DNA of 64,000 nt, from contig CP093830.1 in NCBI GenBank assembly GCA_033063855.1, forward strand, positions 992,854 through 1,056,853. Direction: 5' to 3'. Position 1 is the stretch's first letter. The number at the start of each line of letters is the position of its first letter. Below, in pieces: positions 56,501-64,000 of this stretch. The notes beneath the pieces were generated by a model. It did no database searches, was not told the DNA's origin, and saw only the letters and a list, made by a program, of their open reading frames with translations. A program made the position numbers and the translations under genes. The DNA is from Smittia aterrima. Taxonomy: Eukaryota > Arthropoda > Insecta > Diptera > Chironomidae.

Positions 56501-57852
56501 ATGAATCGTTGGTGAAAAAGTTGAAATCGCCTGCTCTCAAATCCTTTTTCGCAATCGCCGTTCTTCAGATTCGAATGGAAAGTTCATTCACTTTGCTGTC
56601 AGAAAACTTTATCGGAATTGCCGTGGAAAAAGTTGTAACTGCTCACGATATCATTTTGCCGTTTACAATGGGGCAGAACTATGGAGTTCGCTCTTACGCT
56701 CAAGCAGCAATTTTGATTATGTACAATCACGTGAAATCGAAATTCGGTTTGCGAGGCTTCTCAAACATGACAACAATTGAAAAGACTTGCACAACCATCA
56801 GGGAAGCAATAAAGTTCAAGAACGCAAGTAAATTCATCGACATTCTTAAACAAGACTTCCGATTCACGTTGAAGTTTGATCAACTGCTGTCAAGTGAAAC
56901 TTTCTATTATCACCTCATCAAAGCAACTCAGATGCCATTCGATGAAATCGTTGTCGGTCCAGGATGGCAGAAGTTAGATGAACTAAAATTTAAAGTCGCT
57001 GAAATGGAAGCAATGAATCCTGATGTTGTTGTAGCAGTTGATGAAATTGAAATTTCAATGACTGAAGAATCAGTAGCGGATACAAGTGCCTCGGGTAATG
57101 ATGGATCAGTCGCGGATACAAGTGCAACAGGAAATGAAGAACCAGTCGCGGGCACAAGTGCCGCGGGAAATCTTTTCAACCTTCAACAAAAGTACATTCC
57201 ATACAAATGTCAGATTCCTTCTCAACGAGCGCTAACTGAATTTCCTTCGATTTTCCCAACTGGACCTGATCAACAAATGTTTTTGAAACCAGAGTCAAAG
57301 CTCATTGTGGTCGCTTCACTCATAACTCGACTTCCAAACCTCGGAGGCTTGGCCAGAACTTGTGAAGTTTTTGGTGTTGAAGAGTATTACATCGATAGTC
57401 TTAAGCATATCTCACAAAAGGATTTCAAATCACTAAGCAAGTCTGCAGAGAGGTGGATTAAAATTTCAGAGATGAAACCATGGCAGCTTTTCGATTTTCT
57501 CTTGGGAATGAAGCAAAAAGGATATTCCATCATTGGAGCTGAGCAAAGCGGAAAGTCGGTTCCTCTAACTAATGTCGAAATCCCGCTGAAGAGCGTTCTA
57601 CTGCTCGGGTATGTTTCATCTATTTTACTCTGTTGTCTTAATTTACAAAAACATTTTTTCAGCAACGAACAAACTGGAGTTCCAGCAGATCTTCTTTCTC
57701 TTCTTGATATAACAATCGAAATTCCCCAATGTGGTGTCGTACGAAGTTTGAATGTGCACGTAACGGGATCAATGATCATCTGGGAATACTCAAAGCAGCA
57801 CTTGTTCAAAGGAAATAATGTTTGTGATGCCAATGTTCTCCCATCGAATTGA
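53575..57852 (+). CDS. TARBP1-type tRNA (guanosine-2'-O-) methyltransferase
   Basis: Exons 53575-53999, 54061-56040, 56091-57608 and 57663-57852 give 1370 residues. About 1150 residues of alpha-helical repeat sequence precede a C-terminal SpoU/TrmH (SPOUT) domain: IVVASLITRLPNLGGLARTC (motif 1, with the Asn and catalytic Arg positions), LLLGNEQTGVPADLL (motif 2) and IEIPQCGVVRSLNVHVTGSM (motif 3, forming the trefoil knot). Human TARBP1 and yeast Trm3 make Gm18 in tRNA; that role is expected here. The linker just before the SPOUT domain has three 12-residue repeats (57064-57171), and another 12-residue tandem repeat lies at 54881-54946. The downstream CHRAC gene is convergent, 153 bp between stops. 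Confidence 0.92.
54881..54946 (+). repeat. Tandem 36-bp coding duplication in TARBP1
   Basis: One full and one nearly full unit encode KLSHDFSVKSDE then KLSQHFSVKS. The few nucleotide differences suggest a fairly recent duplication inside the helical-repeat region. Confidence 0.8.
57064..57171 (+). repeat. Three 36-bp coding repeats in the TARBP1 linker
   Basis: Units at 57064-57099, 57100-57135 and 57136-57171 encode EESVADTSASGN, DGSVADTSATGN and EEPVAGTSAAGN. They keep the reading frame and lie in a flexible acidic linker just ahead of the methyltransferase domain. Confidence 0.85.
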
Positions 57853-58005
57853 ATCTTTTATCTAGTTTCTTAAAGAAATTCTTCTAAAGATCGTGTTTTC
57901 ACTGAATAAGTAGCTCGGTCGGCTCATTTAAAAACAGATCAATTTCATAAATTATTTTAATAAAAAATGTTTATTCATCAATCAGCTCAAACAAAAGAAA
58001 AGATT

Positions 58006-58515
58006 TTACTTCTTGTCATCTTTCACTTCAACAGATTCGTCTTCAGATTCTTCTTCCTCTTCAGATTCTTCTTCGCTTGTGCTGTCTTCTGATCCTGAGT
58101 TACCATCAGCGCTTCTGATTCTTTCTTCTGCTAAGATCTTCTTATATTCTCCAACTGTTATCTTTATGGGAACAACATCGTGAAGGAAATCAAGCTTATC
58201 ATCGTTTTGGATGTATTTTGCGAGATTCGGATAAGTCAAACATCTTTTGTCCATTTCATAAACTTCCTTTGCCAAATGTTTAATGAACAATTCAGTTGCT
58301 GCGCATACAAGATATGTTGCTTCAACGGTTATGTTATCAGTTATGTTTGGATCCATCTTCATGATTTTCTTGATTCGAGCCTAAAATTAATTTTTTGTTT
58401 ATGTTCAGAATTGTCCAATCAAAGTTTTAATTATTTTTACCATCGGGAGAATGTTATCTGCATATTTTCTGACATTTCCTGTTGAAGTCTTCTTTACTGT
58501 GTCCTCGTCGGCCAT
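58006..58515 (-). CDS. CHRAC-type histone-fold protein (CHRAC1/Chrac-16-like)
   Basis: Exons 58515-58441 and 58380-58006 give 149 residues. The H2A/NF-YC-like histone fold starts at the intron: NILPM then ARIKKIMKMDPNI, VEATYLVCAATELFIKHLA, LTYPNLAKYIQNDDKLDFLH and DVVPIKITVGEYKKIL, best matching the CHRAC1/Chrac-16 and Pol-epsilon accessory group. An acidic tail of about 40 residues (Glu/Asp/Ser) follows. Such proteins pair with a second histone-fold subunit and assist ACF/ISWI nucleosome sliding. An NF-YC or POLE4 assignment is the main alternative. Convergent with TARBP1. Confidence 0.83.
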
Positions 58516-58686
58516 TCTGAGATCAGTTACTTTCGTATATTTCCTTAATTAAAGTCTTTTTGTGCTTGTTTATATTTTTTGGCGGCGAATGCTCAGATTT
58601 TGATTTTGCTCAGTTGATGAAGTTTTCTTGAAAACGTTTTGTTTTTATTGAAAATATTTCTTTATTCCGCTAAATAAACATTTTGA

Positions 58687-59969
58687 TTACAACAATCCTT
58701 CGATTTGATTAAAAATTGGTTGATGCTGAAAATGGTTCGGAATAAAATGATTCAAGGCTTCAGCTTCCTTGATAAAGTGAACATCTCGGATCCAAGCCGC
58801 ATCTCGGATCGCTCGTTTGATTACAACATTTGACGTTTGAAATCCGTCGCCGTTCATGCCATAAGAATATTTCTTCATTTTCACAGCCTTAATCACTTGC
58901 TGAAAATTATCAGTTAATTTTTTCATTAAAAATAAAGAGAGAAAATAATTTAATTTACCAGCACAAGTTTGATGAGGAAAACCGCGAAGGTAAGAAATGA
59001 AATCGAGAGCAGAGCTCCTTCCGCTGAAGGGAAATCCATTCCTTCTGAAGGCTCCATCCACCCACCTCCCAGCGTTCTTTTCACTCTTAGAGTTTTCTTC
59101 GATTTTGTTTTCCATAAATTTTTAATCCGTTGGTTTATTGAAAGCAGCAGGTTGTCTCGAAAGTCGCGCAGCATTCTAATTTTATCGTTGATGTTCTTTG
59201 CTGTTCTTGTCGTGAAAGTTTCCTGAATGCCCTTTACAAATTTGAGGAATTTTCCGAAACTTAAATGATTGGAAGGAACTTTCTGTTGAGTGTTTGCCAT
59301 TTGAGATATGCGGCGTCGTGGCTTTTGTGTCGTTGGATTTTGTTTGCGTGGAGGTTTAGTTGTTGAAGTTGTTGAGGTCGGCAATTCTTCGTACTCATAA
59401 AAATCTTCGTCAGATGCGGCTTCCTCTGAGCTGCTAAGAATTTCTTCGTCATCCAAAATTGTCACCCCATCGTCTTCTTCGCTTTCTTGCTGAGCGACGA
59501 GTGAGGTCTTTTTACCTCCTCTGACAAATATAGGAACGACTCGCATCGGCACCGTTTGATTCATATAAGCGACTTTTCTGCTTCGCTCTATGTTTCCTGC
59601 TGAGGCAAGCATTACATGTTGCGATTCAATTTCATCATTATCAACCCGATCAGAGATTTCGTCAATGAATTCGATGCTCTTTGAAGTCACTGTCGATATT
59701 AAATATCTTTTGGAGCTCGTGGGCTTTTCTAATTTATTTCCTGTTACCAAAATATTTTCAGTTGTGGTAACAACGCTAAATTTAGGCTTGTCATACGAGA
59801 ACACAGAGCTCATTACATCAGAGCTGGCCCAGGTGGAGGAAGCTCCAGGGGACACTTTTGTTTTAATTTTATTCGCTCGCGACGCTTTGGTGATATCAGG
59901 TAATTTCACCCAATCACAATGAGCACAAGCATTAAACAGCAAAACGAAAAATAAAACTTTTAAAAACAT
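58687..59969 (-). CDS. Unrecognised secreted or single-pass membrane protein
   Basis: Exons 59969-58959 and 58899-58687 give 407 residues. A clean signal peptide (MFLKVLFFVLLFNACAHC) opens the protein. A Ser/Thr-rich region, an acidic run around residues 165-200, and a Thr/Pro/Lys stretch (STTSTTKPPRKQNPTTQKPR) suggesting O-glycosylation follow. Then come an amphipathic Lys/Arg-rich helix region, a furin-type site RVKR followed by TLGGGW, and one hydrophobic segment (ALLSISFLTFAVFLIKLVL) near residues 319-337. The last 70 residues are conserved-looking (IKRAIRDAAWIRDVHFI). The layout recalls insect secreted proteins such as Osiris, but their AQxLAY motif is absent. Processing at the RVKR site is inferred. 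Confidence 0.75.
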
Positions 59970-61232
59970 TTTTCCTAAACTCGAATGTTCAAGCGTCGGA
60001 TTCCAACTAAAGACAAAAATGTTTTCACTAAACGAGCCAGTAAACTCAATTTACAAATTTATTAGATCAAGAAAAGTGTGAGACATATGCAGATGGAAAC
60101 AAATTGCCGACAACTCTTCTTCATGTCACGAGCTCGCTCAAGTGTAGGAAAAAAAATTATTTTCTTTTAGAGCGGAGATAAGAGGAAAAGTTTTGCTTGT
60201 TTGGATAAAGTTTTGCGTAGAAACGAGTGAGAATAATTTAGCTCGCAAAATAATGCTTCAACTATTTTGACTTAATAAGCGATTGTTCGTTTCGTTCATA
60301 AAAAGCTCCATTTCGTTGTCATGAATGAAAAAGGGAGAACTGTAAAAAATGTCCGGAAAACTCTTGAAGAAAAAAAAGTCTTGTAAAGAAAATCAGATTG
60401 TAAAAGTGTCTTTGACATTTCCATTAGCAAGACTCAATTGAAGCTTTCAACCTCCCACAGTTGCAAAGAAACCTTTTCAGAAATAAACATTTTTAATCTT
60501 CCAGAAGAATAATTTTATTTCATTTCACTTCTTAATTAAGTTTTTCTCTTTTACTGGAAAACGACAAATGAATTGGACAACGAATGAAAATGATGTTTGA
60601 CAAAAAAACATTTTTCTCTGCGAATAAGTATAAACACCAACAAATTGGATTAAATTAATCGAATTAACAAATTTTCATCTCACTCCAGCTGCTTTCATAA
60701 ACATCAGAAAATCAGAAAATATTCAACAGATTCGAGCCATAAGGAAAGGAAGAAGAAGGGAAACTGTTGCTTTCATCTTAAATGTTTGACACATCATGTT
60801 TCTACTATTGTTCAGGCACTTTTGAAATGTTAAACGATGCTCAAGTCAAAGGATTGTTTTATGTGCTTAATTAAAACCAGAAATCCATTATGAGAAGAGA
60901 AAATGGGGGGAGTGCGGGCAAAGCCCAACAAGTGTTTTCACAAGGTTTTCCTCTTTTCAGCTTATTTCTAATTGCGGAATGTTTTTCAGTGAAGATTGCA
61001 TTGAGTATTTTGTTTTGAGCGATGAATTATGAAAATGAGACGGGAGAGGTGAGACATGGGGGAGTTTGGGGGTTGTTAAAATATGTTTTTAGGCCTTCAC
61101 ATTTCGACATAAATACGCACGAACTGAATTACAAATCGCTTCCATGAAACGACCTTTTGCATCAACGCTTTTATCCTCGTCAACCCCTCCACACTCGAGG
61201 CAATTATTTTCATCTAAACTGTGGTTACGTGG
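59970..61232. other. Intergenic region between the secreted protein and PKD genes
   Basis: About 1.26 kb, holding the promoter of the secreted-protein gene and the 3' UTR of PKD. On the PKD (minus) strand two C-rich stretches occur near 60905-60925 and 61039-61076 in otherwise AT-rich DNA. The plus-strand ORF at 61157-61426 is a shadow of the PKD end. Nothing else seen. Confidence 0.45.
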
Positions 61233-64000
61233 TCATGGTTGCGTTGGGCTTTGTTCGAATTGTTCCCATCGATGATCGTCTGATTCGTGCGTTAGATAAC
61301 GAATTCCAACTTGAGCTTCCAGTTTACGAAGATCGTGCCACGTCGCTGGATCTTGAAGCCAACAATGCAGCAGACTCTTGTCAACTGTGTATCGTTTACG
61401 TTGCTTCACTTGTAGCAGATTATTGATGAGATCGATGGCAGTTGATGAGATTTCTTTCCAAGGATTAGGCGGATACATGAATGCAGCGTTTTGAATTTGA
61501 TCGTTGATATCTTCGTCTTCATTGAACGGAAACGTTCCACTAAGAGACACGTAGATGATCACACCAACTGACCACATATCAAGTGAACGATTGTAACCTT
61601 TATTGCGCAACACTTCTGGTGCTAGATAAGCAGGAGTTCCAACAACTGAACGTCTAAATGATTTCTCTCCGATGATTCTGGCAAAGCCAAAGTCGCAAAG
61701 TTTGACTTGCGGAAATTCAGCGTCTGAACTGAGAAGAACATTCTCAGGTTTCAAATCACAGTGAACGATGTTTCGGCTGTGAAGGTGTTTCAGCGCGACG
61801 AGAATTTGTGTAATTAGGAATTTTGTTACACGCTCGTTTAGTCGCCCAACTCCCAAAATCATTTCCAGCATGTCACCTTTCAATTTCTCCATGACGACGA
61901 AAATTCTTTCTGGCGTCTCGAACATTCGTTCCAAGTTGACAACTCCAGGATTTTGAAGGTTTTGAAGTATCGCGACTTCGTTCTTGAGCTGAGCTTCTTG
62001 TTTAGTTGGGAACCGCAATTTATCAATGACTTTGATAGCAACTGATCTTTGTGACTTGCGATGAGTTCCGCCATAAACGATTCCGAACTGACCAGAACCT
62101 AAGACTTCGTCTGGATAGATTTGATAGAGCTGATTCATGTCAGTTATCCTCTCTTCGGGTTCGGTTGATTGTTCAGTAGTTGCTGAAGTGTTTGTAACGG
62201 GCATCAGCGACTGGCGGATTGTTGTTTCCCAACTTTTTGCGAGATAAGCTCCCACACCTGCCAAAAGAAATTTCAGCTCAACTCAAACTTTCTTGTTAAA
62301 TAACTTTTCTTACCTGAGTCGGGCGGTGGTAACGACAACATCGGTTCATTCTCCTTGAGATTGTAAAGCGGATCCTGTCCGACAAAATAATCAACGTTCG
62401 CTGTCCTGATCTCGAAGCAATGAAGGACGTCTAAGTAAAAAAGAAATGGAGAAAAAATTCTTCAGAAAATGTTTCTCTCTTACCTGCTTGCATGCTTCTT
62501 GCCGTGTCAATTGCGAGGATTTCGTTGAGTGGAATTTCCTTATAATATTTACTTCCCTGATCCGATACAAACAACGTTATTGCTTTCGAATCTAAACGCC
62601 AATAGTGTCGCTTCACGGTCTTATCCTTGTTCGTAAAGTGAACAAGCCATCCTTCCTTAATCGCTTTTCCATCGCGCTTTTTAGTGTGCTTCACTGATTG
62701 CACAATTCTCATGAGAGGAATGTTGGCGCTTGGCGACGATGATGCACTGTGAAGTGTTCAAAGTTCGATAAAAAATGCTTTCAAGCGAAAAAAATTTATT
62801 CTTACTCGGAATGTCTCGATTGCTCCGAAATGGCGTCAAAGTTATCATCAATTTCAAGTTTATTTCCATTGAGCTTTGTCATCGAAGGTGGAGGAACATT
62901 CTCGCGATTAGCTCCATTGAAATTACTATTGAAAGTTGCTTCGTCGAAGTCGCTATCTTCAGCGTCGTTCAGCATCGATTCTCTTTCGTTCAACGAACCA
63001 GCGACGCTTCCCAAATCATTTGTTATGTCGATCTGGATGTTGCTTTCGCAATCTTTTGGCACAAGTTCGACACATTTCTTGTGAATGTTGTAGTGACAGT
63101 CGTTGCATTGAAGTCCTTGCTTGAACAATCCCCTTAGCAACTTCTTGCAGTACTGACAAACTGTGGGTCTCGTGTACGTGTGAACTTGGAAAGTGTGAGG
63201 AATCTTCATTCTTGTAATTGTCCCTGTGCGGCTGCTTCCGTTTGACGTTGAGCGGTTTGTTCGACCATAGGGAACTTGCTGAATGAATAAGAGATTAAAC
63301 GATTGAGATTTTCTCTCTGAAGGTTGTCACGTGGGATTAGATCTGTGATATCTTCGAGGCCCCGAGGAGGTGAGAAAGAATAAGTAAAAACACGTTGTTC
63401 TTGATTGGATTGAACTTTTATTTTGTTCGAGATTCGAGTTACAAAAATGATAAAATTGGAATGAAGAGTTGGTTAATTAGAGAAGCTTATCACAGATCCC
63501 ATCACCACAACTACGAGCTACGTAAATAATAATAATTATTTATTGGAATTTCAAGGAGAGACTCAAGTCAAGAGAATCATTTTAAGGTCGTAGAGTCTTC
63601 AAAAGTTAAATTAGTTTCTCTTTCTAATTAGACTCGAGAGAGACTCTGAGATTTTTAGTTTTTAATTTGTAATTTCATTCATGAGCTGCTGCATTTTCCT
63701 TACCAGTGATGTTCCACTTCCAGTTAGCAACGACTGTTGATCCTCATTTCCCGAATGATTTGACCCGCCTGAAGGACTTCGTGGCGTCTGAACGTGATTC
63801 GATGATCGATTTTTCGTTATGTCAATGCGACTGCAGTTGTTTGGAACCTTAACCACGCATCGTTTGTGATAGTTTTGTTGACAACCTAATCAAAACATTC
63901 GATAACAAAATAAAGCTTCAACAACAAGTCAATTTGTTAATTCTCACCTTCGCACTTCAGTCCCTGTCTAACAATGCCAAAGAGCATCTCACCGCAGAAA
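61233..64000 (-). CDS. PKD: Protein kinase D, 3' part (runs off the right edge)
   Basis: Exons 64000-63948 (partial), 63885-63704, 63278-62806, 62746-62484, 62430-62314 and 62257-61233 give the last 703 residues. Order: end of C1a zinc finger (LFGIVRQGLKCEG..CQQNYHKRCVVKVPNNC), Ser-rich linker, C1b (HTFQVHTYTRPTVCQYCKKL to CHYNIHKKC), acidic linker, PH domain (KEGWLVHFTNKDKTVKRHYW), then the CAMK-type kinase domain with LGSGQFGIVYGG, AIKVIDK, HCDLKPENVLL, DFGFARIIGEK and the activation segment FRRSVVGTPAYLAPEV carrying two serines. PKD is a DAG- and PKC-activated Ser/Thr kinase of the Golgi and plasma membrane. The C1b exon starts with QVPYGRTN. The N-terminus lies beyond the window. Confidence 0.95.

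Noticed and set aside
58969..59226. 85-codon plus-strand ORF
   Set aside because: Shadow of the secreted-protein gene, whose signal peptide and splice junction fix the minus strand.
61157..61426. 89-codon plus-strand ORF
   Set aside because: Overlaps the PKD C-terminal coding exon in antisense.

Overview
The window looks like a piece of a small, AT-rich, gene-dense dipteran nuclear genome. A non-biting midge (chironomid) or similar nematoceran is my best guess, inferred from insect-only families (DM4/DM12-type secreted proteins, insect nutrient amino acid transporters), introns mostly of 50-70 bp with GT..AG ends, and intergenic gaps often of only 100-300 bp. About 24 protein genes are resolved. 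Exons were joined by hand from splice sites, and nearly all the joins keep reading phase. I recognised no tRNA, rRNA, CRISPR array or intact transposon.

Layout. 1-6900: three genes for small secreted cysteine-patterned proteins of DM4/DM12 type (one minus, two plus); an unrelated 280-codon ORF lies antisense in the large intron of the first. 6945-12823: three tandem F-box-like/leucine-rich-repeat genes on the minus strand, separated by short relics of the 3' end of the neighbouring secreted-protein gene. 13243-19599: two tandem SLC6 amino acid transporters (minus). 21018-28293: one long plus-strand locus with a 29-codon first exon, at least three alternative terminal exons and a coiled-coil C-terminus. 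28532-30743: an unrecognised acidic protein (minus). 31090-33247: mitoribosomal proteins mRpL37 and mRpL20 (minus). 33491-37434: PRMT1/Art1 followed directly by a FET-family (FUS/cabeza-like) RNA-binding protein (plus). 37689-40750: a PEA3-type ETS factor, 5' end unresolved (minus). 42441-47594: ARIP4/RAD54L2-type SNF2 helicase (minus). 48185-48672: NDUFB7 (minus). 48914-52314: two recently duplicated small protein kinases (plus). 52570-53464: U2A' snRNP protein (minus), back to back with the TARBP1 tRNA 2'-O-methyltransferase (53575-57852, plus). 58006-58515: CHRAC histone-fold protein (minus). 58687-59969: an unrecognised secreted or membrane protein (minus). 61233-64000: 3' part of protein kinase D (minus, runs off the right edge).

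The conserved genes are housekeeping (mitochondrial translation and respiration, splicing, tRNA and arginine methylation, chromatin) with signalling genes (PKD, ETS, transporters) between them. The accessory material is lineage-specific: the secreted-protein trio, the F-box/LRR array and the kinase pair all show local duplication. The best candidates for something undescribed are the nested antisense ORF at 1838-2680, the fast-diverging kinase pair whose introns are better conserved than its protein, the F-box/LRR array with its lost start codon and duplication scars, and the multi-terminus locus at 21018-28293.
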